From Deltaproteobacteria bacterium (GTDB taxonomy: Bacteria; Myxococcota_A; Polyangia; Polyangiales; Houyiibacteriaceae): a DNA stretch of 64,000 nucleotides. Positions within the stretch are counted from its first letter, which is position 1. Every line of letters starts with the position of its first letter. Shown here in pieces: positions 43,151 to 50,897 of this stretch. The notes below the pieces were generated by a model that saw nothing but the letters and a program-made list of their open reading frames with translations, ran no database searches and was not told the DNA's origin. The DNA is taken from the NCBI GenBank assembly GCA_017644045.1, contig JAEPMI010000002.1, positions 577,024-641,023 of the forward strand. The letters are read 5' to 3'. The translations under genes and the position numbers were made by a program.

Positions 43151-43735
43151 TCAGCGCTGCCAGAGGGCGAGGCGTTCTTTGGATTCGCGCCCGGGGTGGG
43201 AGCGGGCGGGCTCTGCTTCGTGAATGCGGGTCCAGCCGGGGAGGACGGCGGCGACGTCGTCGGGGAAGAGCGGCCAGGGTGGGCCGGTGTAACCGGCTTC
43301 GGGGTGGACCATGGGGAAGACGAGGGTCGCGAGGACCCCACCCTCTGCCAGGAGCTCGTTCATGCGCGCGCCCCAGCGGTGGCGCTGACCGAGTGGCAGC
43401 GCGCACAGAAAGGTGTAGTCCCAGATGACGTCGAAGGGCTGGGCCGGCTTCCAGGTGAAGAAGTCGCCGAGCGCGATGCGCGCCTGGTCGGCAGCGACGC
43501 CGCTCTTGGCCCGCTCGGCGGCGAACGCGTCCGCCGCCGTCGGCGCGAGGTCGAGACCGGTCACTCGCCACCCCGCCTTCGCCAGCGCGAAGGCGTCGTA
43601 GCCGCGGCCGGCACCGGTCACGAGCGCGAGACCGCCCGGCAGCCGCTCGCTCGCGATCAGCTCCTCGAGCGCCGGAGCCGGGGCGCCCGCGTCCCAGCGG
43701 GTCCGCCCCTCACGCCAGGCGTCTTCCCAGGTCAC
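43151..43735 (-). CDS. Thiopurine/thiol S-methyltransferase-like protein (TPMT family)
   Basis: The protein has 194 residues with a GTG start at 43735. The TPMT signature opens the protein, WEDAWREGRTRWDAGAPAPA, followed by the SAM site LALVTGAGRGYDAFALAKAG, VTGLDLAPTAADAF, and DVIWDYTFLCALPLGQR. Bacterial members methylate thiols, halides or metalloid ions such as tellurite or selenite (family knowledge); the acceptor is not evident here. GTGA overlap with the stop of the MopE-like gene couples its translation to that gene, an unexpected pairing of a cytosolic enzyme with a surface protein. Confidence 0.88.
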   Translation of the reverse strand: MTWEDAWREGRTRWDAGAPAPALEELIASERLPGGLALVTGAGRGYDAFALAKAGWRVTGLDLAPTAADAFAAERAKSGVAADQARIALGDFFTWKPAQPFDVIWDYTFLCALPLGQRHRWGARMNELLAEGGVLATLVFPMVHPEAGYTGPPWPLFPDDVAAVLPGWTRIHEAEPARSHPGRESKERLALWQR

Positions 43736-46590
43736 TCTTCGCCGCTACACACGAAGCCGTAGGACACGAACTCGCGGTTGCGGTTGTCGAAGTAGAGGTA
43801 GCGCGTCTCCTGCAGCTGCTGGTCGAAGTACGAGCGCGGAAAGTCGACGTCTGGGATGCCACGCATCTCGCCGGGAATGCCGGTGACGGTGATGTTGGCG
43901 CTGCAGCCCCCACAGTTGGGCGTCCGGCCAGCGGCCATCGCGTCCGCGACGCACTCGTCGTAGACGTCGTTGCACGTCGCGTCGCGCGCCAGGCCATCGT
44001 GCTCGGCGAACGAGCGGACCATCGCCGCGTCGCGGAAGACCATGTCCGCCGACGACTGCGGCTGCGTGTAGACCACGACGAAGCCACCGTCGCGCTCGAC
44101 CTCACGGCCGGAGCGCGTGGTGCCCGCGACGATCACGCCTCGCGGCTGGTAGGAGACGTGCGGCGGACCGTAGTTGCCCGGCGCCACCGTGACCTCGACC
44201 GGGTCCGTCGCGCCGATGAACGCGATCGACTCGATCGTCGACTCGGAACACAGGGTGTCGCCGCACTCGACCGTACCCGGCATCAGACAGGTGCAGTCCG
44301 TCTCGAAGCGAAGCACGCGGAAGCCGATGCGGCTCATGCTCGCGTCGGTCTCGCTCTGCTCGCGCCAGGCCACGCCGATGGCGATCTCGTTTCCGCGCGC
44401 AAAGGTCGTACCGGCGATGGAGATGTCGTCCATGATGCCCCAGCCGAGGCCGCCTTCGACGACCTGCGCCGGAAGCTCCGGGAAGGCCGGCTCCTCGAGG
44501 CACTGGCGAACGACCTCTCTCGGACGCTCCTGCTCGGGCGTGTCGAGGAGGTCGGCCGGCCGCAACCGCGGCGAGTCCTCGTCGATGGCGCAGTCCTGGT
44601 CGTCGTCGCGGCCGTTGCAGAACTCGGTCTCACCGGTGCCCGTGCAGCTGGTGACCTCCGACGTCTCGTCGATGTCGCCATCGCAGTCGTCGTCGATGCC
44701 CATGCCGTAGGGGAAGCCCGCGACCACCGGGGTGACGTACTCGATGCCGTTGCCGGAAGCGTTCTCGGCCCGGTCGACCGAGCCCATGCAGTGGACCTTT
44801 CCGCCGCTGCACACCTCGGTCCCCGCGACGCACGCGCCCATGTTGGTCCCGCACGCCGCGCCGACGAAGTCCTCGTCCACCGCGCCATCGCAGTCGTTGT
44901 CGATGGCGTCGCAGAGATCCGCGCGAGCCGAGCAGTCGGCCATCGTGATGCACGGGCGTCCGTCCGGGTCCTCGTCGATGACGCCGTCGCAGTCCTCGTC
45001 CGCGCCGCTGCCGCAGACCTCGTCACCGCCAGCGATGTGGCCATCGCAGATGCCCTCGCCGCGGAAGCAGGTCCGCTCACCCGACGCACACACGCCGACG
45101 TCGGTGCCGCAGTCGGTGAGACCGCAGACCGCCTGCGGGCCATCGCAGGTCACGGTCTCGCCACCCACGTTCTCGATGCACGTCGCGGTGGTGAAGGTCG
45201 GCTGCGCCGCCGTCAGGTCCGGGAAACCGTCGATGACGTGCACGGCGAGCCCGTCGCTCGCCGGGGTCGGGTACGCGATCACGTACTGGTCCTCGAGGCC
45301 GTACACGGCGGGCGCCGAGGCGGCGCGGGTCTGGCCGAGGACCTGGGGCACCGCCTCGTTCGTGGTCGTCACGAAGTCGAGGCTGGTGGCGCCAGCGGAG
45401 TTGATCAGCGCCGCGCCCGAGATCGCCACGTCGCGCTCGAAGTTGGCGCAGCGGTACTGCCGCGAGCCGCTGGTGAAGGCCACGACACCGCGGGTCTGGT
45501 CGGAGACCGGCGTCGTTCCGGCGATGGCGACGTCGGACACGCCGCAGTACTGGGCGCGATCGTACTGCGCCGCGCTCACGCACTCACCGCAGAGGCAGCG
45601 ACCACCGGCCATGCAGCCATCGTCGGTCGTGCACGCCACCGCTGGGGCGCAGGTCCCGGCAGAGCAGAACTCGCCCGCCGCGCACCCGGGCATGCAGACG
45701 TCGTCTTCCTGGGTCGCCTCGATCGCGGCCTGGCAGGCGGCGGTCTCGGTGGCAGTGCAGCGACCGTCGGAGGTCAGGCCGAGCCCGAGGAAGGAGTTGG
45801 AGCGCTCCCACGGACCGTTCACCTGGAAGATGTCCGGTTCCTCCGCCGTCGTGTGACCGACGCGGAGCTGACCATCGACGCAGCCCGCGCGGGTGTTGAT
45901 CGCCGCGATGAGCCCGACGCCCTGGACGCGATCGGTGGCGATGGACGCGAAGCTGCAGTTCGTCGAGGCGAACTCCGGAGCGCCGCCGGCGCCGGTGCCC
46001 GCGCCCGGGTAGCTCTGCCGCCAACACTGGTCCGGCGTCAGCATCTCCGAGGTGCGAGGCCACGGCTGGTTGACCATGTTGTGGCCGTACTTGAAGTCCT
46101 CCGGATCCGACGAGGAGGGGCCCGCGACCCGGAAGGACCAAGCGTCGTCGTCGACGTCGGTGAAGGTGACGGTGATGTTGGCCAGGCCGGGTGCGACCGA
46201 GACCGAGGCCAGGTCGTTGCCGGTGTGGCCGGTGCGGAAGAAGTTGTCCTCGCGCTCGACCTCGCGCGGATCGAAGAGGTCCTGCAGCCCCTCGTCGACC
46301 AGACCATCGCAGTCGTTGTCGTAGCCGTCGCAGCGCGTCTCTTCGGCCGAGAGGACACACGAACGCTGACCTCCCGAGTTGCGGCACGCGAAGGGTCGAC
46401 AGCGGTCGGCGGTCGGGAAGCCGTTCCGCTCGTTCAGGATCGCGGAGCAGAGGTGGTCGCCATCGACGAAGGCGGGGTTGGCCATCGCCTCGGTCTGGCA
46501 GTCGGGCAGATCGAAGCCGTCGAGGTTCAGGACCGTGCAGCCTCCGAGCGTGGCGACCAGCGCGACCGCGAATGAAATCCGGTAGAGCAT
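43732..46590 (-). CDS. Large MopE-type lipoprotein with calcium-motif repeats
   Basis: The protein has 952 residues from ATG 46590; an open frame extends to 46938 but overlaps the upstream gene. Lipobox VATLGGC (Cys18). About five copies of a short acidic motif resemble MopE/EF-type Ca-binding loops: CDGYDNDCDGLVDEG, DEDCDGVIDEDPDG, CDAIDNDCDGAVDED, IDDDCDGDIDET and DDDQDCAIDEDS. Between them lie many Cys and beta-rich regions, for example a Dickkopf-like CMPGCAAGEFCSAGTC. MopE was described as a copper-binding surface protein in Methylococcus, but here only the repeat is shared. A large, calcium-dependent, surface-attached protein is inferred. Coupled to the upstream PEGA gene by a one-base overlap. 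Confidence 0.85.
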   Translation of the reverse strand: MLYRISFAVALVATLGGCTVLNLDGFDLPDCQTEAMANPAFVDGDHLCSAILNERNGFPTADRCRPFACRNSGGQRSCVLSAEETRCDGYDNDCDGLVDEGLQDLFDPREVEREDNFFRTGHTGNDLASVSVAPGLANITVTFTDVDDDAWSFRVAGPSSSDPEDFKYGHNMVNQPWPRTSEMLTPDQCWRQSYPGAGTGAGGAPEFASTNCSFASIATDRVQGVGLIAAINTRAGCVDGQLRVGHTTAEEPDIFQVNGPWERSNSFLGLGLTSDGRCTATETAACQAAIEATQEDDVCMPGCAAGEFCSAGTCAPAVACTTDDGCMAGGRCLCGECVSAAQYDRAQYCGVSDVAIAGTTPVSDQTRGVVAFTSGSRQYRCANFERDVAISGAALINSAGATSLDFVTTTNEAVPQVLGQTRAASAPAVYGLEDQYVIAYPTPASDGLAVHVIDGFPDLTAAQPTFTTATCIENVGGETVTCDGPQAVCGLTDCGTDVGVCASGERTCFRGEGICDGHIAGGDEVCGSGADEDCDGVIDEDPDGRPCITMADCSARADLCDAIDNDCDGAVDEDFVGAACGTNMGACVAGTEVCSGGKVHCMGSVDRAENASGNGIEYVTPVVAGFPYGMGIDDDCDGDIDETSEVTSCTGTGETEFCNGRDDDQDCAIDEDSPRLRPADLLDTPEQERPREVVRQCLEEPAFPELPAQVVEGGLGWGIMDDISIAGTTFARGNEIAIGVAWREQSETDASMSRIGFRVLRFETDCTCLMPGTVECGDTLCSESTIESIAFIGATDPVEVTVAPGNYGPPHVSYQPRGVIVAGTTRSGREVERDGGFVVVYTQPQSSADMVFRDAAMVRSFAEHDGLARDATCNDVYDECVADAMAAGRTPNCGGCSANITVTGIPGEMRGIPDVDFPRSYFDQQLQETRYLYFDNRNREFVSYGFVCSGEE

Positions 46591-47621
46591 CAGAACGACC
46601 CCTCGAGCCAGAGTCCGGCCGAGTCGCGGCCAACCGCGGGCGAGAGCCGGAGCCGCGCGGCTTCGCCGTCGGCTTCCTCCTCGTCGCCCCACTCGGTGAA
46701 CACCGCGAAGATGATGGCGGCGGTCCCCAGCAGCAGTGCCGCGCCGAAGAAGATGTCCGCGTTGCGGGCGAGGTTCCGAACGTCGTCCTGGTCGCTCATG
46801 TCGACCTCGCCGACGCCGCCGAAATCGTTGTTGAGCAGGTCGTCGATCTCGTTCCGGCGCGAGAGCGCCAGCACCCCATAGACGGCGCCGCCGGCGGCAG
46901 CCAACACCGCTGCGCCCGTGGCGGTCCAGAACATCCACGAGGGGAGCCCCTCGAACTCCTCGGCGAGCTCCTCGAGCTCGAACTCGACCGTACGCTCCGC
47001 TCGCGCAGGAACCTGCACTTCCTTCTGGTTGGGCACGAAGCCCGGCGCGCGGACCTCGACCACGTGCGTCCCGCCGGGCACGAGCACTCGGTCGAGGTTG
47101 TTGCCGACCACGCGGTCGTCGACCCAGACCTCGTACTCGGGCCGGTCGACCACGATGAGGATGGTGCCGAGCAAGCCCTGGAGGAGCTGGATCTTGGCGT
47201 TGACCTCGGGGGCCAGCGCGGTCTCACCCCCGCCCTCGGCGAGGAAGCGCTCGTAGTACTGCATCGCCTTCCCGTACTGGAAGAGCGCCTCGTAGGACTT
47301 CGCGACGTTGTAGAGAACCTGGAAGCGGACCGGATGGTCGCCGAGCAACTCGAGGATCTCGATGAACTCGGCCGCCGCCGCGTCGTAGTTCTCCTCGTTG
47401 AAGAGCTCGTTCGCCCGGGCGATGCGCTCGCGCGCCTCGACGAGGTTGGGGTCCTCCGGCTCGGCAGGGGCTTCGGCTTCCGCCTCCGCCTCGCCTTCGG
47501 CTTCCGCCGCCTCGTCACCGGTGGCTTCTTCAGGCTGCGCGTGCGCCGGGATCGCCGCAAAGGCGACCGCTCCGATCAACACGAGACGCAGCCAAGCTCG
47601 TTGGGTCATCTCCCCCGACAT
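46590..47621 (-). CDS. Exported TPR-PEGA domain membrane protein
   Basis: About 343 residues from ATG 47621 (ATG 47609 and an upstream start at 47660 are possible). Signal peptide WLRLVLIGAVAFAAIPAHAQ with a probable AHA cleavage site, then an acidic Glu/Ala-rich linker. Residues about 65-140 form TPR-like helices (RIARANELFNEENYDAAAAE, YNVAKSYEALFQYGKAMQYY). Then comes a PEGA domain (ILIVVDRPEYEVWVDDRVVG, VPGGTHVVEVRAPGFV). Two transmembrane segments flank a 45-residue loop (MFWTATGAAVLAAAGGAVYG, ADIFFGAALLLGTAAIIFAV). PEGA domains are common in myxobacterial envelope and kinase proteins. Its stop codon overlaps the MopE start (TGATG). Confidence 0.85.
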   Translation of the reverse strand: MSGEMTQRAWLRLVLIGAVAFAAIPAHAQPEEATGDEAAEAEGEAEAEAEAPAEPEDPNLVEARERIARANELFNEENYDAAAAEFIEILELLGDHPVRFQVLYNVAKSYEALFQYGKAMQYYERFLAEGGGETALAPEVNAKIQLLQGLLGTILIVVDRPEYEVWVDDRVVGNNLDRVLVPGGTHVVEVRAPGFVPNQKEVQVPARAERTVEFELEELAEEFEGLPSWMFWTATGAAVLAAAGGAVYGVLALSRRNEIDDLLNNDFGGVGEVDMSDQDDVRNLARNADIFFGAALLLGTAAIIFAVFTEWGDEEEADGEAARLRLSPAVGRDSAGLWLEGSF

Positions 47622-47744
47622 CGTCGGCGCGATGCTACCGCAACCCCCACTGGAAGGCACCCGCCGATTTGGGACGGGAAGGGATAATTCCAGCAGTCTC
47701 GTCCCGTCCGTTCTCGCCTCGAAGACGGCGGAATCGGGGCCCGA

Positions 47745-49454
47745 TCAAATGTTGATGTCGAGGAGGCCGTTCATCATGGTCGAGCCCATCGAGCTCTCCA
47801 TCGTCGCCTCGGTCGTCATGGTCGCGGCCGGCTCGGCCATCGTCGGCTCGGTGACCATGGGAGACTCCATGGCGGTCGGCGTCTCGGTCATGGCCGTGGG
47901 CGCGGTCTCCGAGGTCATCGGCGCTTCGGCCATGTCCCCACCGCGGCGGCGACGGCGACTCGTGGTCGTGCGCTGCTCGCGACGGTCATCCGTACCGGAT
48001 CCCTCTTCGAGGCGGATCGTCAGGTTCTGCTCCCAGCGCAGGCTGAGATCCTGAATCTGGGTGACGAAGCCATCCTTCCGAGCCTCGATCCGGCGCGGCT
48101 CACGCTGAGCGGGCATCCGCGCCTGGAAGGGGTTCGCGATGCGGTCGCCGTCGAGGAAGAGCTCGGCATCCGCCGGCTCGGTGTCGATCCGGACCCACAC
48201 CCGCTCTTCGGCGAGTGGCTCGTCGTCCTCGACATCCTCGTCGTCTTCGGGTGTCTCACCCGTCGCCACGGGGATGGGCGGCGCGACCGGAACCTCGGGC
48301 TCGGGGCTCGAGAAGACTCCCATCGCCGCCGCGATCCCCAGGCCGCCAGCGATCATCAAGAGCACCCCGATGACGATCAACGGCATCGTGGACCTCGCCG
48401 GCACGACCGGCACGTCCGGCGCGGAGTCGTGCATCGCCGTCGCCGGCGGTCGGATGCCGCTCTGGGCCGGGGCCTGACCGGCGCCGGTCAGCAGCGAGGA
48501 CTGCATGCTGGCGGTGCTCGGCGCGTCCGCCGCGACCTCGGGCGTGTCTTCGATGGCGCGGAACTGCTGCAGCGCGGCCTTCAGCGACTCGCAGTCCGGG
48601 AAGCGGGCGCTCGGGTCCTTCGCGAGCAGCTTGGCGATCAGCAGCTCGAGCTCTTCCGGCAGGTCCGGCCGGTAGAGGCGCAGCGGAGGCGGCGGCTCGG
48701 TGCAGATCTTGAGGACGAGCATCGGATAGGACTCGTCGTCGAAGGGGTACTGACCGGTGAGCGCCTGGAAGAGGATGACGCCGAGCGAGTAGATGTCCGC
48801 ACGGTTGTCGATGTCCTTCTTCCCCTGCGCCTGCTCGGGGGCCATGTAGTAGGGCGTGCCCAGGGTCGTGCCCGTCTGGGTCATGCCCTTGCCGCCGCCG
48901 GAGCTGTCCTTGAACTTCGAGATGCCGAAGTCGAGGACCTTCACGAAGTCCGGGTCGTTCCCGCGCTCGATCAGGTAGATGTTCTCGGGCTTCAGGTCGC
49001 GGTGGATGATGCCCTTCGCGTGCGCGGCGGTGAGCGCGTCGCAGACCTGATCGAGGATGTGCAGCGTCTTCTGCAGCGGCTGCGCACCGTTGTCGTCGAT
49101 GTCGTCGGACCAGTCCCGGCCGTGCAGGAACTCGAGCACCATGAACACCGAGCCGTCGTCGAAGCGACCCATGTCGGTGACTTCGATGATGTTCTGGTGA
49201 CCGATGCTGGTCGCCGCGAGCGCCTCGCGATGGAAACGCGCGACGATCTCGGGGTTGGTGGCGAACTGCGAATGCAGGCACTTGATCGCCACGCGACGCT
49301 TGATGAGGACGTGCTCGCCCTCATAGACGGCGCCCATGCCGCCTTCACCGATCTTTCGAACGATCCGGTAGCGGTCCTGGAGGACCATTCCCACCTTCGG
49401 ATCGTCCTGGGCAGCTGGTTGGAGCAGCTCCTCACTCATCGCCGTGGCCACCAT
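47745..49454 (-). CDS. Membrane Ser/Thr protein kinase with PEGA domain and Met/Thr-rich tail
   Basis: The protein has 569 residues. Complete Hanks kinase (about 28-290): IGEGGMGAVYEGE, VAIKCLH, IIHRDLKPENIYL, KVLDFGISKF, GTPYYMAPEQAQG and DIYSLGVILFQAL. All catalytic residues are present. One transmembrane segment (LIVIGVLLMIAGGLGIAAAM, about 365) follows a linker. Beyond it lie a Glu/Asp-rich spacer and a PEGA domain (VWVRIDTEPADAELFLDGDR), then a basic Arg stretch (TTTSRRRRRGG) and a 60-residue tail rich in Met, Thr, Glu and Pro. Probably a sensor kinase whose PEGA domain faces the periplasm. Adjacent to the PEGA-MopE operon in the same direction. Confidence 0.94.
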   Translation of the reverse strand: MVATAMSEELLQPAAQDDPKVGMVLQDRYRIVRKIGEGGMGAVYEGEHVLIKRRVAIKCLHSQFATNPEIVARFHREALAATSIGHQNIIEVTDMGRFDDGSVFMVLEFLHGRDWSDDIDDNGAQPLQKTLHILDQVCDALTAAHAKGIIHRDLKPENIYLIERGNDPDFVKVLDFGISKFKDSSGGGKGMTQTGTTLGTPYYMAPEQAQGKKDIDNRADIYSLGVILFQALTGQYPFDDESYPMLVLKICTEPPPPLRLYRPDLPEELELLIAKLLAKDPSARFPDCESLKAALQQFRAIEDTPEVAADAPSTASMQSSLLTGAGQAPAQSGIRPPATAMHDSAPDVPVVPARSTMPLIVIGVLLMIAGGLGIAAAMGVFSSPEPEVPVAPPIPVATGETPEDDEDVEDDEPLAEERVWVRIDTEPADAELFLDGDRIANPFQARMPAQREPRRIEARKDGFVTQIQDLSLRWEQNLTIRLEEGSGTDDRREQRTTTSRRRRRGGDMAEAPMTSETAPTAMTETPTAMESPMVTEPTMAEPAATMTTEATMESSMGSTMMNGLLDINI

Positions 49455-49532
49455 ATCACGCTCTGACGGGAACGACCTTCCCCATCGTGCGAAGCTTGGG
49501 TGACCCGCGAGTTCGGGCTCTAGCCCCCCCGC

Positions 49533-50129
49533 TCAGGGAGGGGTGAGCGCGTCGGCGACGAGCTCGATCTCGCTGAGGCCCAGCGTGTAGCGGACCGGGT
49601 CCTCTGCTTCCGCGGTGGTGACCCACACGCGGTGCTCACCGGGCCCGAGATGCTGCACCAGCTGCGCGGGCTCCTGGTCCTCTGGGATCGCCACACATCG
49701 AGCCTCACCGTCATCGGTTCGGAGCACGATCCCGACCGGCGCCTCACCGACGGCCATCAGGTGGAGCCGCGCGAAGGGACCACGCGCTTCGATCACATGG
49801 AGCGGTGCCTCGGTGACGAAACCAGCGCAATCCTCGACGAGCTCGGACGCTGCGATCACTCCGCGGGAGGTCCCGCGCTCTTCGCGAGGATCCGGCGAGA
49901 AGCCGGGCGCGAGCGGGATGGCGCCGTAGCGGGGCTCGCCATCCAGATCGAGCTCGGGCGCCGGCGGGGGCTCGGGTACCGCTTCGGGCTCGGGCGCGGC
50001 TTGGGCGGTCGGGGCGGGCGCCTCGACTGGGGTGTCGTCTGGGCCACCGTCATCGCCACATCCCGCCAGTCCCAGGGCGATCGATGCGGCCACGCGAGCG
50101 CCTCGCCCGACGAAAGGAAGGGAAAGCAT
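49533..50129 (-). CDS. Proline-rich lipoprotein of unknown function
   Basis: The protein has 198 residues. Signal peptide VAASIALGLAGC, then GDDGGPDD and a Pro/Glu/Ala-rich linker to about residue 60. The C-terminal 130 residues form a small beta domain (PLHVIEARGPFARLHLMAVG, GIVLRTDDGEARCVAI, LGPGEHRVWVTTAEAEDPVR) with a pre-peptidase-C-like pattern, where the conserved GxYxVxV-type strand is LGPGEHRVWV. Binding to polymers outside the cell is a guess. It is followed by the kinase gene on the same strand. Confidence 0.68.
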   Translation of the reverse strand: MLSLPFVGRGARVAASIALGLAGCGDDGGPDDTPVEAPAPTAQAAPEPEAVPEPPPAPELDLDGEPRYGAIPLAPGFSPDPREERGTSRGVIAASELVEDCAGFVTEAPLHVIEARGPFARLHLMAVGEAPVGIVLRTDDGEARCVAIPEDQEPAQLVQHLGPGEHRVWVTTAEAEDPVRYTLGLSEIELVADALTPP

Positions 50130-50171
50130 GGTGCGCGGAGCATTGCCGGCCGAGGCCGCAGCGTCCAGCGC

Positions 50172-50897
50172 TCAGCGCGAAGCGCGGTGGCGCTGGCTGT
50201 TCGGGCGGCGGACGTTCGGCGGATAGAAGAACGCTGGCAGCCGCCCCTCCTGCACCATCTCTTCGTACGCGCCCATCGTGAAGAGCTGTCGGGTGCGCAG
50301 GAGCTGGCGCGCGGTGTCCTCGACGCGCCGCAGCTGGTCGGGGTCGAAGGTCGGCGACGAGCCGTGCTCGTAGCTCATGATGTTGCCCGGCACCCAGCGG
50401 TGCATCCGGTTCCCGAAGAAGTGCCCCAGCTCGTGGGCGAGGGTCGTGGGCGGGGCGATCCCGGTGAGGATCACGAAGTGCTGGTTGGGCCGCCACTGGA
50501 GGCGCCAGTGCACACCGCGGCGCCACTCGTCCCGGTTGTCGACGTCGTACATCTCGCCGACGACGAACGCGTTCACCACGCCGCGCTCGAGGTAGCGCGC
50601 GAGCTGGTTCCGATCGTTGCGCGAGTTCAACACCGCGTGGTCGCCGTCGAGGCGCTCCACCCCCGCGTTGCGGAAGCTCAAGCCGGTCGGCGTGAAGACG
50701 CGGTTCGCCCAGGCGATCTGCTCGTCGAGCCACTCCTCGCTCTTCGCCGGCTGCCCACCGATGTGGGTGACGTGGAAGCGCACGGGGATGACGGCCGACG
50801 GCGGCGGCGCGTCGGCCGCGGCCGGCGGCTTGCCCGCAGCGAAGACGAGCCCGAGCGCGATCCCGATCAGGACCGCGCGGCCGTTCTCAGGCGTCAC
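50172..50897 (-). CDS. Secreted metzincin-like zinc metalloprotease
   Basis: The protein has 241 residues from GTG 50897, set by the signal peptide (GRAVLIGIALGLVFAAG); the open frame further upstream opposes the L,D-transpeptidase reading. The active site is TTLAHELGHFFGNRMHRW, HExxHxxG followed by His one residue later than in the canonical HExxHxxGxxH, and a Met-turn GNIMSYEHG follows. FVILTGIAPPTTLAHE and FDPDQLRRVEDTA are typical of archaemetzincin/pappalysin-like secreted proteases. The start lies 11 bases inside the end of the L,D-transpeptidase gene, so the two are translated together. Peptidoglycan-linked or surface proteins are possible substrates. Confidence 0.83.
   Translation of the reverse strand: MTPENGRAVLIGIALGLVFAAGKPPAAADAPPPSAVIPVRFHVTHIGGQPAKSEEWLDEQIAWANRVFTPTGLSFRNAGVERLDGDHAVLNSRNDRNQLARYLERGVVNAFVVGEMYDVDNRDEWRRGVHWRLQWRPNQHFVILTGIAPPTTLAHELGHFFGNRMHRWVPGNIMSYEHGSSPTFDPDQLRRVEDTARQLLRTRQLFTMGAYEEMVQEGRLPAFFYPPNVRRPNSQRHRASR

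Noticed and set aside
43999-46575. Open frame of 858 residues on the plus strand
   Set aside because: Antisense to the MopE-type gene; its acidic/valine-rich content mirrors the repeated Ca-motif codons.
46591-46938. Upstream extension of the MopE-type gene
   Set aside because: It runs into the PEGA gene and is Arg-rich; the lipobox start at 46590 overlaps the PEGA stop as expected for coupled genes.
49505-49535. GGGC/GCCC stem near the end of the proline-rich lipoprotein gene as a terminator
   Set aside because: The stem is only four pairs with a 4-base loop and no T-run follows.
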